A DNA stretch of 16,159 nucleotides from Actinomycetes bacterium (GCA_023336765.1 JAMBLL010000194.1:1-16159), one strand, 5' to 3'; numbered from the stretch's first letter, positions 7,317 to 14,227 are shown. Program-made: numbers and translations. Notes: a model not told the origin generated them from the letters alone.

Positions 7317-8113
7317 GCGGGGTGGAGGCGCGAGACCCGGAGCAGATTGAGCGACAGAATCGTGCCCTGCAGAAGAAACTCACCAGGACCGAGGGCAAAC
7401 TGGAGGCCCTTGAGATTCTTCAGCAGCAGAATGCGAACCTGATGCGTTCCCTCATGACCGAACTGGGGGAGGAGAGGGCTGAGTCCGAACGTCTGCTGCT
7501 CAATATCTTGCCTGCAGCAGTCGCACAACGTCTCAAAGCTGAACCGGGGATCATCGCCGATCGGTTCGACGCAGTCAGCGTGTTGTTCCTGGATATCGTC
7601 GGGTTCACGCCACTCTCAGAGACCCTCTCTGCCCAACAGTTGGTCGCGTGGCTCAATGAGGTCTACTCGGTGTTCGATGCCCTTGTCCAAGATCACGACG
7701 TCGAGAAGATCCGCACGATCGGCGACGGGTACATGGTGGCTGCGGGTGTTCCATTCCCGAAAGATGACCATGCCGCTGCGATCACCCGTCTGGCGCTCGA
7801 CATGAAGGACCACTTCGCGAGCCTCCCGCCCGTGAGCGGGAACAGGGTCAACTTTCGGATTGGTATCAGCTCTGGCCCAGTCGTCGGAGGTGTGATCGGC
7901 ACACACAAGTTCCAATACGACATCTGGGGAGACACTGTCAATACCGCCGCCAGGATGGAATCCCACGGGGTCCCTGGTCGCATACACATATCGACAGCGA
8001 CCTACGAACTGATCAAGCAAGAATTTGTCTGTGAATCCCGCGGCATGATCGATGTCAAAGGCAAAGGAGAGATGGAGACCTGGTTCGTAGAACGAGCTTC
8101 GAAGTTGCTGTAG
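7313..8113 (+). CDS. Class III adenylate cyclase with N-terminal coiled coil
   Basis: A 266-residue cytosolic protein. Residues about 8-60 form a coiled coil, followed by the signalling-helix segment ESERLLLNILPAAVAQRLK and a cyclase catalytic domain (about 85-255). Metal-binding aspartates are D94 (LFLDIVGFT) and D138 (TIGDGYM). The transition-state residues N210 and R214 are in NTAARM. The purine-specifying pair is D203 (YDIWGD), the adenylate form, and R134 (EKIRTIGD), where most adenylate cyclases have Lys. The product is therefore most likely cAMP, made by a homodimer. It has no transmembrane or sensor domain of its own, so the overlapping FIST protein is the obvious input. Guanylate cyclase activity is unlikely because the Glu/Cys pair is absent. 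Confidence 0.9.
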   Translation: MSGVEARDPEQIERQNRALQKKLTRTEGKLEALEILQQQNANLMRSLMTELGEERAESERLLLNILPAAVAQRLKAEPGIIADRFDAVSVLFLDIVGFTPLSETLSAQQLVAWLNEVYSVFDALVQDHDVEKIRTIGDGYMVAAGVPFPKDDHAAAITRLALDMKDHFASLPPVSGNRVNFRIGISSGPVVGGVIGTHKFQYDIWGDTVNTAARMESHGVPGRIHISTATYELIKQEFVCESRGMIDVKGKGEMETWFVERASKLL

Positions 8114-8147
8114 CTCATCGCGGTGCTCGCCCGAATCGAATCTCCTG

Positions 8148-8300
8148 ATCGTCCTCACCTGTACTGCCCGACAACCCGACGTTGATGTGCGTTACGCGGG
8201 CCGCTCGCAACGCAGTTGGGCAGAGATTGGAGCGATGCTCGGTGTGTCGAAACAGGCAGCGCAGCAGAAGTACGCGAGCGTCGCTGCGTCTGACTCATAG
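8148..8300 (+). pseudogene. Truncated HTH-protein fragment running into a tRNA remnant
   Basis: This frame encodes SWAEIGAMLGVSKQAAQQKY (codons within 8214-8273), a helix-turn-helix of the type common in small actinobacterial DNA-binding proteins, preceded by a plausible helix (ARQPDVDVRYAGRSQRS). After VAAS the frame enters the tRNA-like sequence and stops at its anticodon region (TAG, 8298-8300). No clear start or ribosome-binding site remains, and the domain that usually follows the HTH is missing. I read it as a gene cut by recombination at the tRNA-like site. A 37-codon gene from GTG 8187 is less likely. Confidence 0.55.
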
Positions 8301-8338
8301 CCCGAAGGTCGCGGGTTCAAATCCTGCCACGCTACGAA
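8290..8338 (+). other. 3' half of a tRNA-Met-like gene (candidate attachment site remnant)
   Basis: The sequence contains an anticodon arm with CAT, a variable loop (AAGGTC), an intact T-arm (GCGGG-TTCAAAT-CCTGC, stem fully paired with one G-T) and an acceptor-like end CACGCTAC. No 5' half precedes it; protein-coding HTH sequence does instead. A duplicated tRNA 3' end is the classic product of integrase-mediated insertion into a tRNA gene. In that model the intact tRNA lies to the left on the plus strand, possibly outside this window. Confidence 0.65.
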
Positions 8339-8342
8339 GGAA

Positions 8343-8370
8343 ACCCTTGGGATTCGCACATCCTGAGGGT
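8343..8370 (-). terminator. Hairpin terminator of the Lrp-family gene
   Basis: ACCCTTGGGAT (8343-8353) pairs with ATCCTGAGGGT (8360-8370), an 11-base stem with two G-T wobbles and a six-base loop. Read on the minus strand it is followed by TTCCTT and lies about 45 bases beyond the Lrp stop codon. Confidence 0.55.
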
Positions 8371-8415
8371 CTGCTCGCGTCCGGGTCGCTTGAAATCGCC
8401 TGTGCCTTACCAGCG

Positions 8416-8898
8416 TCAGGCCGAGTGTGGGTCAAGGGGCACCGCCAGCGACACTTTCACCGTTCCGAGGGTGACGTGAGACACAAAGCGGCGTACGTTG
8501 GCATCGGCATCGAGGAGTTCACCGGTGATCCGGCGGTAGTCGGCCATCGTCCGGGCCGTGATAACAAGGGCGAGATCGAAGAGACCGGCGACTTCGTAGC
8601 ACTGCTGGACGTTCGGGTGATCGTAGATACGCTGGTGGAGTGATTCGATGTCCGGGCCGGTGTCACGTTCAATGGTGACGAACGTCAGAACGGTCATCGG
8701 TACCAGAGCCATATCCGGGTCCAACTGGGCTGCGATCGTCCGGATGAGGCCGGACCGCTCGTGTTGCTTGATTCGCCGCTGGACGGCAGATCCCGATAGG
8801 CCAACAGTCTCTCCGAGTTCATCAAGCGTTTGCGTGGCATCGTGCTGGAGGATTTCCAGGAGTTGAACGTCTATGGGGTCAAGATGTGATGCTTTCAC
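8416..8898 (-). CDS. Lrp/AsnC-family transcriptional regulator
   Basis: A 160-residue protein of typical Lrp size. The N-terminal HTH (about 5-50: LDPIDVQLLEILQHDATQTL, then GLSGSAVQRRIKQHERSGLI) is followed by the AsnC/RAM ligand-binding domain (about 65-150: VTIERDTGPDIESL, VQQCYEVAGLFDLALVI, ANVRRFVSHVTLGTVK). Lrp proteins form dimers to octamers and respond to amino acids. The GTG at 8898 gives the family-standard N-terminus; a GTG at 8928 would add ten residues. It diverges from the Cys/Met-metabolism PLP enzyme gene across about 100 bases containing four GCAAG half-sites, an arrangement like the mdeR-mdeA pair of Pseudomonas putida. It probably controls that gene and itself. Confidence 0.88.
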   Translation of the reverse strand: MKASHLDPIDVQLLEILQHDATQTLDELGETVGLSGSAVQRRIKQHERSGLIRTIAAQLDPDMALVPMTVLTFVTIERDTGPDIESLHQRIYDHPNVQQCYEVAGLFDLALVITARTMADYRRITGELLDADANVRRFVSHVTLGTVKVSLAVPLDPHSA

Positions 8899-8928
8899 GT
8901 TGGCTCGTCTCGTTGGTATGTCAGACAC

Positions 8929-8964
8929 GCAAGATTCTTGCACATCTGCGCAAGGAACTGCAAG
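8929..8964. promoter_or_regulatory. Cluster of four GCAAG half-sites (candidate Lrp operator)
   Basis: GCAAG at 8929-8933, CTTGC at 8937-8941, GCAAG at 8950-8954 and GCAAG at 8960-8964 fall between the divergent Lrp and PLP-enzyme starts. The first two form GCAAG-ATT-CTTGC; the second and third form a degenerate 18-base palindrome. Multiple spaced half-sites in a divergent region are typical of Lrp-type operators. Confidence 0.5.
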
Positions 8965-8997
8965 CACCTTGTGGCCTTGTTCCCGTATCGTGAGCGC

Positions 8998-10188
8998 ATG
9001 CGAAACATCGATTGCTCTGCCTGCGATCCTCGGACGGCTGCCGTGTGGGCTGGTGAGCCACAGGAGTCGAGCCATGGAGCGACACAGGTTCCCGTGGTCC
9101 ACAGCGTCGGATTTGGGTACGAGGACGTTCCCTCGTGGCAGGCCGCCGCCACCGGAGAGACCACGGGCCACATATACAGCCGCAACACGAACCCAACGGT
9201 GGAAGTATTCGAAGAGAAACTTCGCGTACTGGAGGGGGCAGAGGCGGCGACTTCGGCGGCGACGGGGATGGCCGCAATCTCTGCCGTGCTACACGGCTTG
9301 TTAGAGCCCACGAATCGAGTTGTGTCGGTCAAGGACACCTATGGAGGAACCAGCGTCCTCTTCGCAGAGTTCCTTCCCCGCCTCGGGATCGAGGTCGACC
9401 TGGTCGACACTGATGACGGCGATGCGATCATCGATTCGATCGAGCGAGGATGCGACCTTCTCTACCTCGAGACACCGACGAATCCGACGTTGAAGGTCCT
9501 CGATCTTGAACGATTGATTGCGGCTGGCAAGGACCACGGAGCAGTGACTGTCGTCGACAACACCTTCGCCACGCCTGTCAACCAGAATCCGATCGCTCTC
9601 GGCGCCGACCTCGTGGTCCACAGCGCCACCAAGTACCTGGGCGGTCATGGGGACGCGCTCGGAGGGGTGGTTGCTGGTCGGGCAGATCTTATTGACACGG
9701 TGTATCACTATCGCGAGATCAACGGTGCAGCGATGAGTCCCATGGCGGCTTACCTGCTGCTTCGCGGGATGAAAACACTGTTCCTGCGCGTGGAGCAACA
9801 GGCTTCAAACGCGATGACCGTTGCTCGGTTCCTGGAGCAGCACCCCAAGGTCACTCAGGTGAACTACCCGGGACTACCCAGCCACGCAGGCCATGAGATC
9901 GCCCGACGACAGATGCGCGGGTTCGGTGGAATGCTCAGCTTTTCTGTGGAAGGTGGCTACGACGCCGTCAAACGCGTCATTCCACAGCTGCAATGGGCTC
10001 ACCGAGCAGCGAACCTGGGTGCGGTTGAGACGACTGTGGGCCCTCCTGCGACTACCAGCCACGTCGAATGCAGCGCGGATGAACGAGCCGCACTGGGAAT
10101 CCCCGAGGCTCTGATCCGATACTCCACTGGCATTGAACACGTCGACGATCTTGTGGCCGATCTCGATCAAGCTCTCGAAGCGATCTGA
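8998..10188 (+). CDS. Cys/Met metabolism PLP-dependent enzyme (cystathionine gamma-synthase/lyase or methionine gamma-lyase type)
   Basis: A 396-residue fold-type I PLP enzyme of the trans-sulfuration family. Landmarks are Y60/R62 in YSRNTNPTVEVFEE (phosphate contact from the partner subunit), Y115 in TYGGT, LETPTNPT (158-164), the pyridine-binding D187 in VVDNTFATP and the Schiff-base lysine K212 in HSATKYLGGHGD. The C-terminus ends with the usual RYSTGIEHVDDLVADLDQAL. The exact reaction (synthase, lyase or sulfhydrylase) cannot be fixed from motifs. The divergent Lrp gene suggests an amino-acid-inducible catabolic role such as a gamma-lyase. The ATG at 8998 gives a standard N-terminus; one at 8938 would lie inside the GCAAG cluster. 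It probably forms an operon with the downstream M20 gene. Confidence 0.88.
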   Translation: MRNIDCSACDPRTAAVWAGEPQESSHGATQVPVVHSVGFGYEDVPSWQAAATGETTGHIYSRNTNPTVEVFEEKLRVLEGAEAATSAATGMAAISAVLHGLLEPTNRVVSVKDTYGGTSVLFAEFLPRLGIEVDLVDTDDGDAIIDSIERGCDLLYLETPTNPTLKVLDLERLIAAGKDHGAVTVVDNTFATPVNQNPIALGADLVVHSATKYLGGHGDALGGVVAGRADLIDTVYHYREINGAAMSPMAAYLLLRGMKTLFLRVEQQASNAMTVARFLEQHPKVTQVNYPGLPSHAGHEIARRQMRGFGGMLSFSVEGGYDAVKRVIPQLQWAHRAANLGAVETTVGPPATTSHVECSADERAALGIPEALIRYSTGIEHVDDLVADLDQALEAI

Positions 10189-10189
10189 C

Positions 10190-10276
10190 ATGGCGACGCT
10201 CTTCTCTCCTACAGAAGATGCCCGGTTAGGCACGGTTGGTGCCGTCACGCAGTTCGCCCGGCCAGGCGCACCATGA
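10190..10276 (+). CDS. Possible 28-residue small ORF linking the PLP-enzyme and M20 genes
   Basis: An ATG two bases after the PLP-enzyme stop opens a 28-codon frame (MATLFSPTEDAR..., ending RPGAP). Its TGA overlaps the M20 start codon as ATGA. It therefore fills the whole gap between the genes with stop/start contacts at both ends, as in translational relays. No own Shine-Dalgarno or known family is visible, and a GGCAC/GTGCC hairpin lies within it. It could be chance. Confidence 0.3.
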   Translation: MATLFSPTEDARLGTVGAVTQFARPGAP

Positions 10277-11430
10277 CCCAGCCCTCCATCGACAGAGATG
10301 AACTCATCGCCCTGACCGTGCAGCTTGCCCGAATCGACTCGACGAACCCAACCCTCGTCCCTGGCGCGAGCGGTGAGCGTGCCGTGGGCCAAACTGTTGC
10401 CGATTGGATGGCCGCGAGGGGCTGGGATGTGACAGTCGAATGGCCTGCGCCCGACCGTCCAAACGTCGTCGGCACCATCAAGGGCAACGGAGGGCCGTCA
10501 CTGCTGATCAACGCCCACCTGGACACGGTCGGCGCCAAGGCGGCGACCAAGCAGGTCCGCGTGGAAGGGGACCGTATCTACGGCAGAGGGGTTCTCGACA
10601 CCAAGGGCGGCCTCGCCGCGGCGCTCATCGCGGCAGATGCGGTCGCCTCTCTTCCGCCCGCCGGAGACATCATCATCGCTGCGGTCTGTGACGAGGAGGC
10701 CAGCAGCATCGGTAGCGAGCATCTTCTTGCCTCAACCAGCGCAGCGGGAGCTGTTGTGATCGAACCTACCGACTTGCAGGTCGTCGTAGCTCACCCGGGG
10801 TTCGCTGTCATCGAGTGTGTCTTTCATGGACGGGCGTCTCACACCTCCAAGCCGGAGGATGGCATCAACGCCATCACGCCCGCCGTCGTCTTCGTGCGAT
10901 CCGTCGAGCGATACGCCGCCCAACTTGCGAGGCAGGACGATGACGCACTCTTCGGGAGACCCACCGCTCAAGTCACCAGAATCGAGGGTGGCGTCGAACT
11001 CTTCACGACGCCTGATCGCTGCACCGTGATCGTCGAACTCCGTACGCTCTCACACCAAACGACAGCTGCTGACATCGACAGCATCGACAGTCTCCTGGAC
11101 GAAGCGCGAGCCCGTGGCCACAGCGTGGAATCTCGCCAGGTCATCGTCCGAGAGCCACTGTCAGACAACACTGATCAACCGATCACGGCGCTGTTGATCG
11201 ATTCGCTTTCCGAACTGGGGAAACCCGCTCACGTCGTCGGGGCTCGGTACTGGACTGATGCTGCTCTTGTCGACGCCCACGACATCCCGGTCGCCGTATT
11301 CGGGCCGGGTGGTCACGGTATTCACAGCGACGACGAATGGGTCTCAATCGACGACCTCGCGATCTGTTCTGCCACTCTCGCCAAGGTGATGGCCGAGTTC
11401 GGCCAGAATGTCACCGCTTCGAGACGTTGA
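10273..11430 (+). CDS. M20-family metallopeptidase / amidohydrolase (ArgE/DapE type)
   Basis: A 385-residue zinc-dependent hydrolase. Metal and catalytic residues are visible: H82 and D84 in NAHLDTV, bridging D109 in GVLDTKGG, catalytic E141 with E142 in CDEEASS, E164 in VVIEPTDL and H351 in HGIHSDDEW. The small dimerisation (lid) domain occupies about 175-285, starting near HGRASHTSKPEDGINAI. Members remove acyl groups from amino acids or cleave small peptides; the substrate is unknown. It lies 84 bases after the PLP-enzyme gene on the same strand, so the pair probably serves one amino-acid degradation or salvage pathway under Lrp control. The ATG at 10273 is chosen by homology of the N-terminus; no strong ribosome-binding site is seen, consistent with translational coupling. 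Confidence 0.9.
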   Translation: MTQPSIDRDELIALTVQLARIDSTNPTLVPGASGERAVGQTVADWMAARGWDVTVEWPAPDRPNVVGTIKGNGGPSLLINAHLDTVGAKAATKQVRVEGDRIYGRGVLDTKGGLAAALIAADAVASLPPAGDIIIAAVCDEEASSIGSEHLLASTSAAGAVVIEPTDLQVVVAHPGFAVIECVFHGRASHTSKPEDGINAITPAVVFVRSVERYAAQLARQDDDALFGRPTAQVTRIEGGVELFTTPDRCTVIVELRTLSHQTTAADIDSIDSLLDEARARGHSVESRQVIVREPLSDNTDQPITALLIDSLSELGKPAHVVGARYWTDAALVDAHDIPVAVFGPGGHGIHSDDEWVSIDDLAICSATLAKVMAEFGQNVTASRR

Positions 11431-11450
11431 GCCGGTGACATCCACAGCAT

Positions 11451-11474
11451 CGTCCTCTGGTTACACAGGGGACG
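11451..11474 (+). terminator. Hairpin after the M20 gene
   Basis: CGTCCTCTG and CAGGGGACG form a 9-base stem (one G-T wobble) around the loop GTTACA, 20 bases after the stop codon. No T-run follows. It is the likely end of the Lrp-controlled operon. Confidence 0.5.
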
Positions 11475-11846
11475 TGCTGGCACAACCCGACACCCGCCAC
11501 GTCGGAACTGTTGGGCGCATGACCCGATGCTCTTCTGCTTGGACCAGGACCAGAACTGCGTGGACGGTCAACGCAACCGGCCGGTGTGCGGCGCCCATGG
11601 GGGCTAGCGGATATGTGATATCTGTCCTTGGTTCCTGTTCGAAGAGCCCCCTCTGTCTCGTCCCTCGACATCTCCCCCAGAGGAACTGGGAGAGAGTTCC
11701 GATTCTGAGTCCTCCCTCGGCTCTTTGGACGGGGGAGGTGCCGAGCTTGCGAGGCGGAGGGGGAATCCGACTGTCAACTGTCAACTGTGAACTGATAACT
11801 CCACGGCCACGAACACCCAACCGGGAACCGCCTATCCGCTAGCTCC
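11475..11846. repeat. Repeat-rich intergenic region: REP-like hairpins and a heptamer array
   Basis: No credible gene. TCTCCCCCAG/CTGGGAGAGA (11671-11695) forms a 10-base stem with one mismatch. A nested element at 11711-11760 pairs CCTCC with GGAGG and CTCGGC with GCCGAG. Next comes a four-copy heptamer array at 11771-11798: CTGTCAA twice, then CTGTGAA and CTGATAA. The purine/pyrimidine-biased hairpins look like dispersed intergenic repeats (REP or MITE type). They may also end AraC transcription arriving on the minus strand. Confidence 0.45.
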
Positions 11847-12743
11847 CTAAGCGTGCTCAGATGCAGCCCTTCGGAAGTCGCCAGGGGTGGTGCCGAACTC
11901 TGCGGTGAACGATTGTGAAAAGTGGCTTCGACTCGCAAAACCGGTCTGCGTCGCAATGGACCCAATGGACTTGTTCGTCGTTCGGAGCATGTCGGCTGAT
12001 CTCCTCAGGCGAACGTGTCGCACGAAAGCCATGGGAGTGTCATTGAAGTATTGCTTGAAGCTCTCGGCAAACGCTGACCGACTCATGGTTGCGGTGGTCG
12101 CCAGTGATTGGACGGTATGTGGGTTGGCCGGATTATCAAGGACTTCCGCGATCGCAGCGCTGATGCCAGGATCCTCGATTCCGTTGAGGAACGCCAGCCC
12201 CCTGTTGTCCGAATCGCTGAGCCGGCGCAACAGGAGAACGAGGCATTGGCGCATCAATGCCTCGATCATTCCAATGCTGCCTTCGGAGTGCTCTTCGGAC
12301 TCCTCGAGGATCATCTCGAACAATCGGCGCATGTCGGACGAGTCGGAGAAATCCATGGTGATCGGGTCGTCGACGAGGTCGAAGATTCCGATCCCTGGTC
12401 CGTAGGTGGCCTGGATTCGACCACAGGCGACAACGAAGTCAGCATCACCAGCAGGCCGTCCAATGAGACGCTCGCCTCCAGGGAAGCTGAGTTGAGGTGC
12501 TTGTGCGCCGTCCCCGCCTGACCCCTCAAGGACGTGTCTTCGCTTCACGAGGGCGAGTGTGTATTTGGAGATCTCCGGACCGGCCGATCGGTTCATGTTT
12601 ATCCGTCCTGATCCAGCAAGAACGAAATGGATCGTCACCCACCCGAGTTCGCCAATAGGCAGGAGTGAGCCGCTGGCCACCTCGCACATGGCGAAGGGCA
12701 TGACTGAAACGTCGAGGTCCTTCATCAGTCTGTCGAGAAGCAT
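11847..12743 (-). CDS. AraC-family regulator with N-terminal cupin domain
   Basis: A 298-residue protein. The N-terminal part (about 1-190) resembles the cupin-type ligand domain found in AraC regulators (FVLAGSGRINMN, FSDSSDMRRLFEMILEE, EALMRQCLVLLLRRL). The C-terminal two-HTH domain (about 200-295) carries SLATTATMSRSAFAESFKQY, then FVRHVRLRRSADML and the closing signature IATQTGFASRSHFSQSF followed by TPGDFRR. It is an activator or repressor responding to an unknown ligand. The ATG at 12743 gives the whole cupin domain. It diverges from the isochorismatase-like gene, separated by about 118 bases, so that gene is the likely target. Confidence 0.9.
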   Translation of the reverse strand: MLLDRLMKDLDVSVMPFAMCEVASGSLLPIGELGWVTIHFVLAGSGRINMNRSAGPEISKYTLALVKRRHVLEGSGGDGAQAPQLSFPGGERLIGRPAGDADFVVACGRIQATYGPGIGIFDLVDDPITMDFSDSSDMRRLFEMILEESEEHSEGSIGMIEALMRQCLVLLLRRLSDSDNRGLAFLNGIEDPGISAAIAEVLDNPANPHTVQSLATTATMSRSAFAESFKQYFNDTPMAFVRHVRLRRSADMLRTTNKSIGSIATQTGFASRSHFSQSFTAEFGTTPGDFRRAASEHA

Positions 12744-12766
12744 CGCACAATACTACCGCACGGATT

Positions 12767-12825
12767 TGGACGATTCCGAACATCTCAGGTACCAATCCAC
12801 ACAAGACATAGCGCATTCTGGACGA
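12767..12825. promoter_or_regulatory. Paired TGGACGA direct repeats between AraC and hydrolase genes
   Basis: TGGACGA occurs at 12767-12773 and 12819-12825, exactly 52 bases apart, close to five helical turns. Both copies are preceded by ATT or ATTC. Direct repeats on one DNA face suit AraC-type binding. No convincing -35/-10 pair was found. Confidence 0.3.
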
Positions 12826-12861
12826 GAGCAACGCCCGAAAGGGCAAGAAGGGGTACGCACC

Positions 12862-13500
12862 ATGGACAATGCAACAGCTCTCGTGATCACCGATCCACAG
12901 AACGATTTCCTCAGTCCCGAAGGAGTTGCCTGGGGCCTTGTCGGCAACAGCGTCACGGAGAACAACACCGTCGCCAATATCGGCAGCCTGCTCCAAGCCG
13001 CCAAGGCGTCGGGGATGCCCGTCTTCGTCTCGCCCCATTACTACTACCCGACGGACAAGGACTGGCAGTTCGGTGGTGCGGTTGAGCAGTTGATGCATGA
13101 CATCAATATGTTCGATCGCACGGGTGCCCTGTCTCTCGACGGATTCGACGGCTCCGGTCCGGACTGGCTCGACGAATACAAGAAGTACATCGAAGATGGA
13201 GAGACGATCGTGGTAAATCCGCACAAGGTGTACGGGCCGGAGAGCAATGATCTTGCCCTCCAACTACGCAAGCGCGGCATCAGCAAGGTGATCCTCGCAG
13301 GTATGTCTGCCAACCTCTGCGTCGAGGCGCACATGCGTGAGCTCACAGAGAACGGGTTCGAGGTCACCGTTGTCAAGGACGCGACGGCAGCCGCGCAGCA
13401 CCCCGAACTCGGCGATGGTTACGCTGCAGCTCTGGTCAACTTCGGGTACATCGCAAGTAAGGTGATCGACACGACCGCTGCTGTCGCAGAGATCAGCTGA
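12862..13500 (+). CDS. Isochorismatase-like cysteine hydrolase
   Basis: A 212-residue protein with the family catalytic triad: D11 in VITDPQNDF, K122 in NPHKVYG and C153 in GMSANLCVEAHMRE; the last also carries the loop that holds the cis-peptide. The family includes isochorismatases, nicotinamidases, ureido-group hydrolases and other amidases; the substrate cannot be read from sequence. It is an intracellular enzyme with no signal peptide. The ATG at 12862 is preceded by AAGAAGGGG and directly starts the conserved core. It is divergent from the AraC regulator, which probably controls it, and is closed by the hairpin at 13523. Confidence 0.88.
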   Translation: MDNATALVITDPQNDFLSPEGVAWGLVGNSVTENNTVANIGSLLQAAKASGMPVFVSPHYYYPTDKDWQFGGAVEQLMHDINMFDRTGALSLDGFDGSGPDWLDEYKKYIEDGETIVVNPHKVYGPESNDLALQLRKRGISKVILAGMSANLCVEAHMRELTENGFEVTVVKDATAAAQHPELGDGYAAALVNFGYIASKVIDTTAAVAEIS

Positions 13501-13522
13501 ACTCACATCGGCCCTCCGGGCG

Positions 13523-13554
13523 ACCGCACGTTTGCGCTTCGGCGTGCGTGCGGT
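13523..13554 (+). terminator. TTCG-capped hairpin after the hydrolase gene
   Basis: ACCGCACG (13523-13530) pairs with CGTGCGGT (13547-13554), and an inner CGC-TTCG-GCG closes the loop. TTCCTTGGTGTT follows. It starts 23 bases after the stop codon. Confidence 0.6.
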
Positions 13555-13808
13555 TCCTTGGTGTTGCGAGCGGCGAATGGGGAAGATTGGATCGGACACG
13601 GTTCGCCGAATCCTGGCGCGCCCAGTGGTAGGTCTCACAACAAGAATGTCGAACGGGCCACGGTGAGGCAACGATCCAGGTATCTGTGCCTTTCCTGCCA
13701 TCGGCCTGATCGCCGCTAGTGTCTCGGAGGTACGGTCGAATGGCGTTCAACAGCGGACCGCTCGAACGCCGGGACCGCGCGTAGCCGATCAGGAACGGGT
13801 GATTCATC
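13555..13808. other. Leader region of the small membrane protein, with a nested hairpin
   Basis: No gene was found here. A nested inverted repeat lies at 13742-13770: GGCGTTC with GAACGCC, enclosing AGCGG-A-CCGCT. It ends 38 bases before the membrane-protein start and may be an operator or leader structure. A TAGTGT hexamer near 13718 could be a -10 box, but no clear -35 was seen. Confidence 0.35.
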
Positions 13809-14183
13809 ATGGAGAGTGTCAGGATCATCCTCTCAGGACTGTGGGTCGCTCTGATGCTGACGTTCCTTCTTGGGGATGTGTTGCGGCTCTTCGCCGGCGA
13901 CATTACTCCCGGAGAGATCGATGGTCAGCGTGCCTCTCAGGCGATATGGTTGGGCGCTGCAGCGATGATGCTGGTCCCGATCGTGATGGTCGTTGTGTCC
14001 CTGACTGTGCCGTATCCCTCGATCCGCTGGATCTCGATCGTCGCGTCGGTGGTCTTCGTCGTTTTCAACCTCGTGGGACTGCCATACGTTGGCTGGTACG
14101 ACAACTTCCTCATTGCGGTGAGCTTCGTCTTCAACGGGCTGATCATCTGGTACGCCTGGACGTGGGTCTCGGCGACCACATAG
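13809..14183 (+). CDS. Small four-helix integral membrane protein of unknown function
   Basis: A 124-residue hydrophobic protein with four predicted membrane helices at about 5-28, 45-68, 73-95 and 98-119. The short hydrophilic loop GDITPGEIDGQRAS follows helix 1 and YPSIRW follows helix 2. It resembles the DUF6326-type four-helix proteins (LSGLWVALMLTFLLGDVL at the N-terminus), but that assignment is from memory and tentative. No catalytic motif is visible. The ATG at 13809 is preceded by AGGAACGGG about 10 bases upstream. It stands alone on the plus strand between the hydrolase and the kinase-like gene. Confidence 0.7.
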   Translation: MESVRIILSGLWVALMLTFLLGDVLRLFAGDITPGEIDGQRASQAIWLGAAAMMLVPIVMVVVSLTVPYPSIRWISIVASVVFVVFNLVGLPYVGWYDNFLIAVSFVFNGLIIWYAWTWVSATT

Positions 14184-14227
14184 GAGCGAGGCCAAGGCAC
14201 AGCGGAATCTGTCCGTATTGCAGGTTG

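Noticed and set aside
8290..8338. Functional tRNA-Met gene
   Set aside because: Only the 3' half is present; the 5' acceptor strand and D-arm are replaced by HTH-coding sequence and the anticodon stem is mispaired.
8938..8997. Longer N-terminus for the PLP enzyme from ATG 8938
   Set aside because: This start lies inside the GCAAG operator-like cluster and adds a leader not typical for the family.
11408..11842. Plus-strand ORF of 144 codons after the M20 gene
   Set aside because: It overlaps the M20 3' end, crosses a hairpin and the heptamer array, and has no protein-like composition or family.
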